From positions 1 to 15,082 of the forward strand of contig DAOWKH010000057.1 of assembly GCA_030639955.1 (NCBI GenBank): a DNA stretch of 15,082 bases, given 5' to 3'. Positions 1 through 6,595 of the stretch are shown one piece after another. The notes beneath the pieces were generated by a model. It was not told the origin of the DNA. It did no database searches and saw only the letters and a list, made by a program, of their open reading frames with translations. The position numbers were made by a program, and so were the translations under genes. Origin of the DNA: Candidatus Omnitrophota bacterium. Lineage in GTDB: Bacteria; Omnitrophota; 4484-213. Positions within the stretch are counted from its first letter, which is position 1; every line of letters begins with the position of its first letter.

Positions 1-99
1 CTACGGAGGATGGAAAAATTCAATGAATCCGCCAATTCGGCGGAGGTAATTGAAAATTATTACCAATGGATTATTCTCAAATCCTTAAAATCAATATAG
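1..99 (+). CDS. C-terminal end of upstream gene, possibly ribosomal protein L31 (partial)
   Basis: An open frame enters from the left edge and stops at 97-99, overlapping the start of prfA by 34 bases. It reads Leu-Arg-Arg-Met-Glu-Lys-Phe-Asn-Glu and then about 23 further residues. Arg-Met-Glu-Lys-Phe resembles the C-terminal Arg-Val-Glu-Lys-Phe motif of ribosomal protein L31, and rpmE is commonly found just upstream of prfA. The glycine that normally precedes this motif is Arg here, and the tail is longer than usual for L31. A hairpin repeat at 28-44 lies inside the frame and may have changed the tail. The alternative is that this frame is the missing N-terminal part of prfA, separated from the rest by a frameshift. 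Only 32 codons are visible, so the call is weak. Confidence 0.35.
   Translation, partial: LRRMEKFNESANSAEVIENYYQWIILKSLKSI
28..44. repeat. Short GC-rich palindrome before prfA
   Basis: TCCGCC and GGCGGA form a perfect 6-bp stem around a 5-base loop. The same TCCGC...GCGGA core recurs at 6518-6532 inside the larger element upstream of dnaA. The 3' arm and following bases supply a GGAGG at 42-46, which is 19 bases from the prfA ATG and so too far for a normal ribosome binding site. Confidence 0.6.
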
Positions 100-977
100 A
101 AAGCTTAAATTTCCAAATCAAGGAACTGAAAAAATTATGTGAGGATAAAGAAATGCTTCCCTTAGCCAAAGAGGAAATAGAGAAATTAAAATCTGAAAAA
201 GCGGCTCTCGAAAAAGAGCTGAGTTTGAAGGAAGCGAAAGAAAATAGAGAAGATTCTGCTTTTCAACACAGAAACATAATTATGGAGATTCGGGCAGGCA
301 CAGGAGGAGAGGAAGCGGCCCTTTTTGCTGCGGATTTATTTAGAATGTATAACCGCTTCGCTGAAAAGAAAGGTTGGAAGATTGAGCCCTTAGATACCCA
401 CATCAGCGAAAAGGGGGGATTTAAGCAAATAGTGTTTTGCATCAAAGGTAAGAATGTTTATCAAAAATTGCAATATGAAAGCGGGGTGCACCGGGTTCAG
501 AGGGTGCCTAAAACCGAGGCCCGCGGGCGCATCCACACTTCAGCGGTTTCTGTCTATGTAATGCCCGAGGCCGAGGATTTAGAAATGAATATAAAACCTG
601 AGGATTTGAAAATTGATGTCTTTCGCTCTTCAGGCCCGGGCGGGCAAAGCGTAAACACTACCGACTCGGCTGTGCGCATAACCCATCTGCCTACACAAAT
701 TGTGGTGACCTGCCAGGACGAACGCTCGCAGTATAAAAATAAATTAAAAGCAATGCGGGTGTTAAAAACACGACTTTTGGATAAATTAAACAAAGAAAAG
801 GAAGGCGAGATTTCTCAGCAGCGACGGGAAAAGATTGGTCGGGGCGACCGCAGTGAAAAGATTAGAACCTATAATTTCCCCCAACAGAGGGTAACTGACC
901 ACCGAATTAATTTCAAGACAAATTTAAATACTATCTTAGAAGGAAACTTAGAAACGCTCTTTGAAAAGCTGAATTAA
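66..977 (+). CDS. prfA: Peptide chain release factor 1, short N-terminal domain
   Basis: Release factor 1 recognises UAA and UAG stop codons on the ribosome and triggers peptide release. The codon-recognition tripeptide of the Pro-x-Thr type is visible as PKT at residues 148-150, within the strongly conserved stretch ending GRIHTSA. The catalytic GGQ lies at 192-194 (GPGGQSVNTTDSA), followed by the ITHLPT and CQDERSQ motifs. At 303 residues it is short: GGQ lies about 41 residues earlier than in E. coli RF1, and the C-terminus is about 16 residues shorter. Domain 1 is reduced to a single charged helical stretch. An in-frame stop at 51-53 prevents N-terminal extension in this frame, and the ATG lacks a well-spaced Shine-Dalgarno sequence. 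Either translation is coupled to the overlapping upstream frame, or a frameshift has separated the true N-terminus. PrmC, the enzyme that methylates the GGQ glutamine, is encoded at 4372. Confidence 0.93.
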   Translation: MDYSQILKINIESLNFQIKELKKLCEDKEMLPLAKEEIEKLKSEKAALEKELSLKEAKENREDSAFQHRNIIMEIRAGTGGEEAALFAADLFRMYNRFAEKKGWKIEPLDTHISEKGGFKQIVFCIKGKNVYQKLQYESGVHRVQRVPKTEARGRIHTSAVSVYVMPEAEDLEMNIKPEDLKIDVFRSSGPGGQSVNTTDSAVRITHLPTQIVVTCQDERSQYKNKLKAMRVLKTRLLDKLNKEKEGEISQQRREKIGRGDRSEKIRTYNFPQQRVTDHRINFKTNLNTILEGNLETLFEKLN

Positions 978-1011
978 ATTAATCCCTCTTCTCTCTCTTT
1001 GTGTAATACCC

Positions 1012-1896
1012 TCAATGTTCGACATCCTCTTTTGTGCAACCTGCGGGAAGCAGAGAAGTTGGTTGTGTGGGTTCTCCTGCTTTCGGAGGTTTTGGTGTAG
1101 GTTCTATAGGTTTTGGTGTAGGCATTCCCGTAAAATGTTTTTTTACCTCAGCACCTAATTCTTCCCACTCGCTGTTAGCGGTTATAAGTCCAGTATCGGA
1201 CATAGCGGCAGAAATTTCAAGTAAGCTCGTAGTTACTTTACCCAAAGCAGATTCATATTCTTCTTTAGTAGTAGAAACCGGCATTGCTCCGAGAGTGACG
1301 GCATTGGCAAAATTTTTCTTTACCCAGAAGCCGGTTTGGTGGCGATATTCAATGTGCGCGGGCTTAGTAAAATCTACTTTTTTCTTCTCGCTATCTACAA
1401 TTGAAAGGACATCGGGTAAATAGGATAACTGTTCAGGAGTAAGCCCTGCTAAATCTTCATTCAGACCATAAGAAACCCCTGTAATTTTCCCGGTGGCGTC
1501 TCGATAGGGCTTTGTTTTATCAGCCGGGCAGGTAAGAACAGAGATATCGTTATTATAATAAGAAGCAGGCAGGGTATCTGCATGCGCAACTGGCAGACCT
1601 AATTTTCTAAGCCAAGAAGCAAAACAATAGAGCCTGTTCTTTCTCTTTTCCTCCTCCCACTGAGCTAAAGCCATTCCGGTATATTTGGGCCAGACCTCAC
1701 TCAAAGAGGCTGGCAGGGCATTGTTATCTAATGTATAAAGTTTTAAAGACATATTCAAAATTCGTAAATGATTCTGGCAGACCCGCGATTTCTGGGCGGT
1801 AACGGCTTTCTGATAAGTAGGAATACCGATCCCGGCCAAAATGCCAATAATTATAATGGTCACTAATACTTCGGTTAGGGTAAAACCTTTTTTCAT
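1012..1896 (-). CDS. Type IV/type II pseudopilin-like protein with Pro-rich tail
   Basis: The N-terminus is a class III prepilin signal: MKKG is cut before Phe, mature residue 5 is Glu (FTLTE), and a hydrophobic helix runs to about residue 26. Such proteins are processed by prepilin peptidase and assembled into a pilus or a type II secretion pseudopilus. The 294-residue protein is longer than most pseudopilins. Its globular part has Cys 40, 91, 123 and 287 and a CPAD...SYGLNE segment. Residues 185-202 (RH...G...ANAV) recall the RH-G-G-AN motif of large pseudopilins from Planctomycetes-type bacteria. The tail (about 257-285) is rich in Pro and Thr with a repeated PTPKP unit. It is the only minus-strand gene in the window and converges on prfA with a 34-base gap. 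GAGAGG at 1903-1908 (minus strand), six bases from the ATG, is a good ribosome binding site. Its exact role is unknown. Confidence 0.85.
   Translation of the reverse strand: MKKGFTLTEVLVTIIIIGILAGIGIPTYQKAVTAQKSRVCQNHLRILNMSLKLYTLDNNALPASLSEVWPKYTGMALAQWEEEKRKNRLYCFASWLRKLGLPVAHADTLPASYYNNDISVLTCPADKTKPYRDATGKITGVSYGLNEDLAGLTPEQLSYLPDVLSIVDSEKKKVDFTKPAHIEYRHQTGFWVKKNFANAVTLGAMPVSTTKEEYESALGKVTTSLLEISAAMSDTGLITANSEWEELGAEVKKHFTGMPTPKPIEPTPKPPKAGEPTQPTSLLPAGCTKEDVEH
1088..1122. repeat. 21-base-period repeat encoding the PTPKP tail
   Basis: The 14-base unit GGTTTTGGTGTAGG occurs at 1088-1101 and again at 1109-1122, a 21-base period. On the coding (minus) strand it encodes a seven-residue repeat beginning PTPKP in the proline-rich tail of the pseudopilin. 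Confidence 0.7.
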
Positions 1897-1902
1897 TTTT
1901 CG

Positions 1903-1908
1903 CCTCTC
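1903..1908 (-). promoter_or_regulatory. Ribosome binding site of the pseudopilin gene
   Basis: On the minus strand GAGAGG lies six bases upstream of the ATG at 1896-1894. This supports that start, which also gives a textbook prepilin leader. Confidence 0.7.
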
Positions 1909-1917
1909 AATGAGACC

Positions 1918-1949
1918 GCAATTTAGGAAACAAAGTAAACCTAAATTGC
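1918..1949. repeat. Hairpin 1 in the pseudopilin leader region
   Basis: GCAATTTAGG (1918-1927) and CCTAAATTGC (1940-1949) form a perfect 10-bp stem with a 12-base A-rich loop. It lies immediately upstream of the pseudopilin ribosome binding site on the minus strand. Confidence 0.7.
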
Positions 1950-1960
1950 TTGGTCGAATT

Positions 1961-1980
1961 CCTGCCTGCCGTCAGGCAGG
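1961..1980. repeat. CCTGCCTG/CAGGCAGG palindrome
   Basis: An 8-bp perfect stem with a 4-base loop. A related CCTGC...GCAGG hairpin lies in the dnaA leader at 6602-6617, suggesting a small repeat family. Confidence 0.65.
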
Positions 1981-1982
1981 GA

Positions 1983-2040
1983 TCCCGCTGAGTGCGCCAA
2001 AATTATAGAATAGAATTTTGGCGCATCTTACGAGGCGGGA
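1983..2040. repeat. Two-tier hairpin between divergent pseudopilin and HD-GYP genes
   Basis: An inner perfect 12-bp stem (TGCGCCAAAATT at 1993-2004, AATTTTGGCGCA at 2014-2025) has a 9-base loop and is enclosed by TCCCGC (1983-1988) pairing with GCGGGA (2035-2040). There is no U-tract, so it does not look like a simple intrinsic terminator. The rest of the 200-base gap (2041-2096) is AT-rich; I see only a weak possible promoter (TTGATG 2065-2070, TACTAA 2088-2093), which would put the transcript start almost on the downstream ATG. Confidence 0.7.
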
Positions 2041-2096
2041 CTACACATTATTACAATTTGATTTTTGATGTTTTTATCTTATCACTTTACTAAAAA

Positions 2097-4370
2097 ATGT
2101 CAATAGTTTTTTTAAAACCTCAGCGTAATGCCCTTTTTCTGAGCATTCTCTTGATTTTGCTTTACTCCTTCTTCTTAATTCCTTGCGGGGCATTAAACCA
2201 GTTCCGTTTAGCCACCCTGGATAGCTTCCACCAACTCAAACACCGCTATTTTAAAACCACTCAACCAGAGAAAATAATTATTGTTGCCATTGATGATTAT
2301 TCTTTAAAAACGGTAGAGGAAAAGTGGCCCTGGCCGCGACGTCGGCTTGCTTCTTTGGTTGATAAAATAGCTGCTATTCAGCCGCAAACAATTGTCTTAG
2401 ACCTGTTGTTAATAGGCGAGAGCGAAGAAGAGAATGACCTTTTGCTTGCCCAATCTATAAAAAACGCCGGCAACCTCTTCCTCCCTTTTTACATCCAAGA
2501 AGGGAAACTTGTGCGTCCTCTTCAAGTATTTGCTCAAGCTGCAAAAGGGAGCGGCTTTATTAATAAACTGAGAGACAGGGATTTCAAGGTACGCAATAGC
2601 CAGATAGTTCTCGTACAAAAAGGGAAAATTTATTACCCCTTGGAGCTCTGTGTAGCTGCTGATTATCTTGGCATCCCTTTAGAAAAAATCAGAGTTATTA
2701 ATTCCAAACTGAGATTTGATGACACTCACATCGACTTAGAAGCAGATAAGATAATTCCTATCAATTATAGCGCTGAATATACAGATTTTAAAATTATCTC
2801 AGCAGCAAAAATATTGGAAAAGAGCGTATCTGAAAGGGGATTTGCCCGAAGGGCAAATATGAAAACTTTATTTACAGACAAAATAGTACTAATAGGGAGG
2901 GTGAGCGAAGCTCTCCACGATGTTTACCAAACCCCTTTGGGTATTATGCCCGGGATTGCCATTAACGCTAATAACATTCTAATGTTCATCAATAGAGATT
3001 TTGGGCGCTATGTCTCTTCCCCGCTTACTTTTCTCGCTTTTCTCCTTCTGGGAATAATCAGTTGTCTTTTTACCTTTCGTCTCGGTTTTTTTAAGGGTTT
3101 GCTAACAATTGCTTCTACAATTATTATTGTTTTTATTCTTTCGTTTTCTCTTTTTTTAAAAGGCCATTATTTAGATTTTTTTAGTCTCTTTTTTCTCTGC
3201 TTCTCTGTCTACATTCTCACTAATTTTTATAAATATTTCCATCTTTTGATTAGCGGAGAGCGTTTAAAAAAATTAGCAATCACTGATGAAATAAGCGGTC
3301 TGTTTACCGGGCGTTATTTTTCTTTCAAACTACAAGCAGAAATAGCCCAGAAAAAAAACTTATCTTTGGTTTCTATTGCTATTGATAACCTAAAAGATAT
3401 CAGCAGTGACCAACAAAATAATCTACTGCGCAAAGTTGCTCTCATTTTGCGAAAGCAAAACCCGCCTAAAACCATAATTGCTAAATCGGGTTGGGAAAGA
3501 TTTGTAATTTTGTTCGAAAAGAAAAACAAAAGGTATCTATCTTTTTGGGCAACAAAGATAAAATCTGCAATTGAAAAGATTGAACTGCCGGCAAATAAAA
3601 TTAAGCCGGCTGTAAATATAAAAATATCTACCCCAAAGCGGTTCAAACAGGATAAAGAAGAAGTAAAAGATGATCTGGAGTATTTAGCCATTGATTTAAA
3701 AGAAAGAAATAAAGAACTGCTTGCCCTTCTTGATGAATTAAGAAAATCTCAGCGGGAAACTGAACAGACCTCGCTTAACGCCATTCAATCCTTGATCACT
3801 GCTCTGGAGGAAAAAGATCCTTATACTGCTGGTCATACGCAGAGGGTATGTAAATATTCATTGCTCTTAGCCGATAAATTGGGCCTTTCTGCACAAACCA
3901 AAGAATTAATCCACCAGGGGGCACTTCTCCACGATTTGGGTAAGATCGGGCTCCCGGATAGAATTTTGCATAAAAAAGGAAACCTGAGCAGTAAGGAGTC
4001 TGAGATAATCAAAAGACACCCCGCTGATGGAGCAAAGATTTTACAACCTATCAAGCCTTTTAAAAAATACATTCCTATCTTGCTCTATCACCACGAACGT
4101 GAAGATGGAAAGGGTTACCAGGGGATAAAAGAAGATTCTATCCCTGCGGAGGCAAAAATAGTGGCAATTGCTGATGCTTTTGACGCAATGACCAGCGGTA
4201 GAGAATACCAAAAAGCAATGTCTGCTAGCGAGGCAATTGAGGAATTGAGAAAAAATGCAGGCAGCCAATTTAAACAAGAGTATGTAGAGAAGTTTGTCGA
4301 AGCGATAAAAGAAAATCAAAAATCCCGCCGAAGGCGAGGCTCGCCAAAGGCGGCAAAAATCAAAATTTAA
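2097..4370 (+). CDS. CHASE2 sensor / degenerate GGDEF / HD-GYP membrane protein
   Basis: A predicted membrane signalling protein that may hydrolyse cyclic di-GMP. There is an N-terminal membrane helix (about 11-31), then an extracytoplasmic CHASE2-type sensor (about 32-300; note IVAIDDYSL and WPWPRRRL). Three membrane helices follow at about 306-328, 333-354 and 358-378. Residues 391-510 resemble a GGDEF domain, but the signature is SGWERF (464-469), so cyclase activity is unlikely. A charged coiled-coil linker (520-557) leads to an HD-GYP domain (557-740). Its metal ligands look intact (His580, His612-Asp613, His641, His665-His666, Asp693), but the GYP triad reads Gly-Tyr-Gln at 673-675. Two palindromic repeats lie inside the gene (2840-2858 and 4325-4353); the second encodes part of the basic C-terminal tail. 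No clear Shine-Dalgarno precedes the ATG. The stop is one base from the prmC start. Confidence 0.88.
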   Translation: MSIVFLKPQRNALFLSILLILLYSFFLIPCGALNQFRLATLDSFHQLKHRYFKTTQPEKIIIVAIDDYSLKTVEEKWPWPRRRLASLVDKIAAIQPQTIVLDLLLIGESEEENDLLLAQSIKNAGNLFLPFYIQEGKLVRPLQVFAQAAKGSGFINKLRDRDFKVRNSQIVLVQKGKIYYPLELCVAADYLGIPLEKIRVINSKLRFDDTHIDLEADKIIPINYSAEYTDFKIISAAKILEKSVSERGFARRANMKTLFTDKIVLIGRVSEALHDVYQTPLGIMPGIAINANNILMFINRDFGRYVSSPLTFLAFLLLGIISCLFTFRLGFFKGLLTIASTIIIVFILSFSLFLKGHYLDFFSLFFLCFSVYILTNFYKYFHLLISGERLKKLAITDEISGLFTGRYFSFKLQAEIAQKKNLSLVSIAIDNLKDISSDQQNNLLRKVALILRKQNPPKTIIAKSGWERFVILFEKKNKRYLSFWATKIKSAIEKIELPANKIKPAVNIKISTPKRFKQDKEEVKDDLEYLAIDLKERNKELLALLDELRKSQRETEQTSLNAIQSLITALEEKDPYTAGHTQRVCKYSLLLADKLGLSAQTKELIHQGALLHDLGKIGLPDRILHKKGNLSSKESEIIKRHPADGAKILQPIKPFKKYIPILLYHHEREDGKGYQGIKEDSIPAEAKIVAIADAFDAMTSGREYQKAMSASEAIEELRKNAGSQFKQEYVEKFVEAIKENQKSRRRRGSPKAAKIKI
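2840..2858. repeat. In-frame palindrome inside the CHASE2 region
   Basis: ATTTGCCC and GGGCAAAT form an 8-bp perfect stem with a GAA loop. It encodes roughly residues 248-254 of the sensor, between the main CHASE2 body and the segment DKIVLIG, in a position where a surface loop is plausible. The GAA loop is shared with several other hairpins in the window. Confidence 0.6.
4325..4353. repeat. Nested GC-rich palindrome at the 3' end of the HD-GYP gene
   Basis: CCGCC (4325-4329) pairs with GGCGG (4349-4353) and, inside, GGCGA (4333-4337) pairs with TCGCC (4341-4345); GAA and AAA form the internal loop. It is translated as part of the Arg-rich tail after residue 742, beyond the expected end of the HD-GYP domain. 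Confidence 0.7.
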
Positions 4371-4401
4371 AATGACAAATCAAAATTTAAAAATTTTTAA
4401 G
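4354..4401. repeat. AT-rich repeat forming the HD-GYP/prmC boundary
   Basis: The unit CAAAATTTAAAA occurs twice (from 4361 and again from 4381), with AAATCAAAA-type words on both sides. The HD-GYP stop codon (4368-4370) and the prmC ATG (4372-4374) both lie inside it. Similar AAATCAAAAATC words flank the insertion within prmC near 4721. Confidence 0.6.
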
Positions 4402-5256
4402 ACTACTACGGACTTATTCCATCTCGCCACAAAATCCTTTGCCGATGCCGATATAGAAAATCCTCGAAGGAATGCCCAGATTCTTTTGAGCTATCTCTTA
4501 GATTGTTCTATGGGAGAGATTTATTTTAATAAAGAAACAGAATTAGATGCAGAGAGATTTAAATTTTCGATTCAGCAAAAAATTAAGGGCAAACCCTGGG
4601 CATACATCTTCAATTCTGTGCAGTTCAGAGATTTAGAACTCAAGATTAAAAAAGGCGTATTTATCCCGCGTCCGGAGACAGAAATATTGGTGGAGGAAAC
4701 AATAAAAAAAATCAAAAATCATACCCTAGCGGGCACAGGCAAATCAAAAATCTTAAAGATACTCGACATCGGCACCGGCTGCGGAAACATTGCCATCTCT
4801 CTGGCAAAAGATTTTCCTTTTATCTCTGTCCTCGCCAGCGATATTTCTAAAACAGCCCTGAAAATTGCCAGCATAAATGCTCAAAGATATGAGCTAAAAA
4901 ATATCCGCTTTCTCTATTCGGACTTGTTCAAAAATATTCCCGCGCAGAAATTTGATATCGTTGTTTCTAATCCGCCTTATATTCCTAACAACGAGCTAAA
5001 AAACCTGCCTAAAGAGGTAAAAATAGAGCCTCGTTCGGCCTTAAATGGCGGAGAAAAGGGAATTTCTTTTTTGCTAAAAATTATAAAACACGCTCCTTGT
5101 TTTCTAAAAAAAGGCGGTTATCTGATTTTGGAAATCGGAATCTGCCAAGATAGTTTATTAGAGAAAATCATTGCTCAGCCCAAATTAGAATTAATAAAGA
5201 TTGTTAAGGACTACCAAAAAATACCGAGGGTAGCAGTAATAAAATGGACCAAATAA
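4372..5256 (+). CDS. prmC: Release factor glutamine N5-methyltransferase
   Basis: PrmC (HemK) methylates the glutamine of the GGQ motif in release factors using S-adenosylmethionine, raising termination efficiency. The N-terminal helical domain (about 1-85) contains the family ENPRRNAQ stretch. The PRPETE motif follows at 99-104, the SAM-binding motif LDIGTGCGN at 131-139, and the catalytic NPPY at 200-203. The length of 294 residues is normal. Residues 117-123 (HTLAGTG), just before the SAM motif, are encoded by an inserted repeat at 4721-4740. The start codon is one base after the HD-GYP stop and lies in repeat sequence. No Shine-Dalgarno is visible, so the first 10 or so residues (MTNQNLKIFK) may be repeat-derived and coupled to the upstream gene. 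The 3' end overlaps murA by 13 bases. Confidence 0.95.
   Translation: MTNQNLKIFKTTTDLFHLATKSFADADIENPRRNAQILLSYLLDCSMGEIYFNKETELDAERFKFSIQQKIKGKPWAYIFNSVQFRDLELKIKKGVFIPRPETEILVEETIKKIKNHTLAGTGKSKILKILDIGTGCGNIAISLAKDFPFISVLASDISKTALKIASINAQRYELKNIRFLYSDLFKNIPAQKFDIVVSNPPYIPNNELKNLPKEVKIEPRSALNGGEKGISFLLKIIKHAPCFLKKGGYLILEIGICQDSLLEKIIAQPKLELIKIVKDYQKIPRVAVIKWTK
4721..4740 (+). repeat. TLAGTG-encoding insertion, copy 1 (prmC)
   Basis: ATACCCTAGCGGGCACAGGC differs by one base from 9606-9625 in parB. It is read in the same frame there (xAT ACC CTA xCG GGC ACA GGC). It lies in the linker before the SAM-binding motif. Confidence 0.8.
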
Positions 5257-6500
5257 TCATTGAAGGCGGGTATCCCTTAAGAGGTGAGGTAAACATCAGC
5301 GGAGCAAAAAACTCTGCCCTGCCAATCCTGGCCGCTGCACTCCTCGCTGAAAGCAAATCTAGGTTCAAGAATATCCCTAAAGTGAAGGATGTGACTACAA
5401 TGCTTAAGATTATTTCGAGCTTGGGAGCAGAAATAATCCAAAAAGATGATACCCTTGAACTCAACCCTGTTGTTCACAAATCCTTTGCCTCTTATGAATT
5501 TGTAAGCACAATGCGGGCCTCTATTTGTCTATTGGGTCCTCTATTGGCAAAAAAAAGGGAGACAAAAATCTCCTTGCCCGGTGGCTGCGCCATTGGCCCC
5601 CGCCCGATAGACTTGCATTTAAAGGGTCTGCAAAAATTAGGAGCAAAAATAAAAATAGAAAAAGGATATATTAGCGCCCGGGGAGAGCTACGCGGAAACA
5701 ACATTGACCTAAAAGGCCCTTTCGGCTCATCGGTATTAGCTACTGCCAATATAATGATGGCCGCCTGTCTGGCAAAAGGAAAAACTACTATCTTCCACCC
5801 TGCCCGAGAACCCGAGCTCATTGATTTAGCAAATTTCCTAAATAAAATGGGGGCAGATATAAAAGGCGCGGGGGGAAGAAAAATAGAGATTGAGGGCGTC
5901 AAAAGATTAGAGGGAAAAGAGCATACTATTATCCCCGACCGTATTGAGGCGGCTAGCTATGTTATTGCTACAGCAATCACCCATGGAGAGGCAGAGATAA
6001 AACGGGCTGACCCTAAACATCTAAGTTTTCCTTTAAAGAAGTTAAGGCAGGCAGGGGTGCAAATCGCTCTAAAGCCCGGGGGGCTGATTGTCCGAGCCAA
6101 CGAACGGTTGCGCCCCCTCCATTTTATCACCGCTCCTTACCCAGGATTTCCCACAGATATTCAGCCGCTGATGAGCGTCCTTCTTTGCCTGACCGAGGGC
6201 AAAAGCGTAATCAAAGAAGACATCTACCCCAATCGCTTTGTTTATACCGGAGAATTGCAGAGAATGGGAGCCGATATTATTCCCCGCGAGGCAGGGATTA
6301 TTATTCGTGGGGTCAATGTCCTCAAAGGAGCGAAGGTAATGGTCTCAGATATCCGCGCCGGGGCCGCCCTGATATTGGCTGGATTAGCCGCTGAAGGCGA
6401 AACGATTATCTCACGTGTCTATCACATGGACCGCGGGTATGAAGATTTAGTAAAAAAATTATCGGGTTTGGGGGCGAGAATCAGAAGAGAAAGAACGTGA
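5244..6500 (+). CDS. murA: UDP-N-acetylglucosamine 1-carboxyvinyltransferase
   Basis: MurA transfers enolpyruvate from PEP to UDP-GlcNAc, the first committed step of peptidoglycan synthesis in the cytoplasm. Length (418) and residue numbering match the family closely: Lys22-Asn23 in SGAKNSALP, the active-site Cys115 in PGGCAIGPRP, Asp305 in GFPTDIQPL, and Arg397 near the end in MDRGYE. Because Cys115 is retained, the enzyme is of the fosfomycin-sensitive type. The gene starts inside prmC (13-base overlap), with a weak GAGGG 13 bases upstream, so translation is probably coupled. It is followed by the structured repeat and the dnaA promoter. Confidence 0.97.
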   Translation: MDQIIIEGGYPLRGEVNISGAKNSALPILAAALLAESKSRFKNIPKVKDVTTMLKIISSLGAEIIQKDDTLELNPVVHKSFASYEFVSTMRASICLLGPLLAKKRETKISLPGGCAIGPRPIDLHLKGLQKLGAKIKIEKGYISARGELRGNNIDLKGPFGSSVLATANIMMAACLAKGKTTIFHPAREPELIDLANFLNKMGADIKGAGGRKIEIEGVKRLEGKEHTIIPDRIEAASYVIATAITHGEAEIKRADPKHLSFPLKKLRQAGVQIALKPGGLIVRANERLRPLHFITAPYPGFPTDIQPLMSVLLCLTEGKSVIKEDIYPNRFVYTGELQRMGADIIPREAGIIIRGVNVLKGAKVMVSDIRAGAALILAGLAAEGETIISRVYHMDRGYEDLVKKLSGLGARIRRERT

Positions 6501-6502
6501 AG

Positions 6503-6568
6503 GTTGACCCTGTTAAATCCGCTTATGGCGGAATTTCGCTGAAAGTGAAATTATTTAACAGGGTTGAC
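6503..6568. repeat. Three-way-junction-like structured repeat upstream of dnaA
   Basis: CCCTGTTAAAT (6508-6518) pairs perfectly with ATTTAACAGGG (6553-6563). As RNA the stem could extend outward to 6503/6568 with two G-U pairs. Two hairpins fit inside: TCCGC/GCGGA (6518-6522 with 6528-6532), and ATTTCGCT/AGTGAAAT (6533-6540 with 6544-6551, loop GAA, one G-U). The first shares its core with the palindrome at 28-44. No T-tract follows. Its right end runs into the -35 box of the dnaA promoter. Confidence 0.75.
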
Positions 6569-6591
6569 AACAAAGTAGTAAGTGATATAAT
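6564..6591 (+). promoter_or_regulatory. Consensus sigma-70 promoter for dnaA
   Basis: TTGACA at 6564-6569 and TATAAT at 6586-6591 are both perfect consensus with a 16-base spacer. A TG at 6583-6584 adds an extended -10. The expected transcript start is near 6598, giving a dnaA leader of about 50 bases that contains a DnaA box and a hairpin. Confidence 0.85.
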
Positions 6592-6595
6592 CTTT

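Noticed and set aside
978..1011. Possible bidirectional terminator between convergent prfA and the pseudopilin gene
   Set aside because: No stem of useful length and no T-tract were found in the 34 bases.
1034..1423. 129-codon plus-strand frame opposite the pseudopilin
   Set aside because: It mirrors the well-supported prepilin gene and has no recognisable domain.
5492..5902. Open frames on the strand opposite murA, and similar ones opposite prfA, lysS and other genes
   Set aside because: They fall wholly inside clearly identified genes, lack ribosome binding sites and show no recognisable motif; they are shadows of the coding strand.
6412..6417. CACGTG core resembling the centre of a parS site
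   Set aside because: The flanks (TATCT before, TCTAT after) do not match TGTT(T/C)...AAACA, and it lies in murA coding sequence; chance occurrence is likely.
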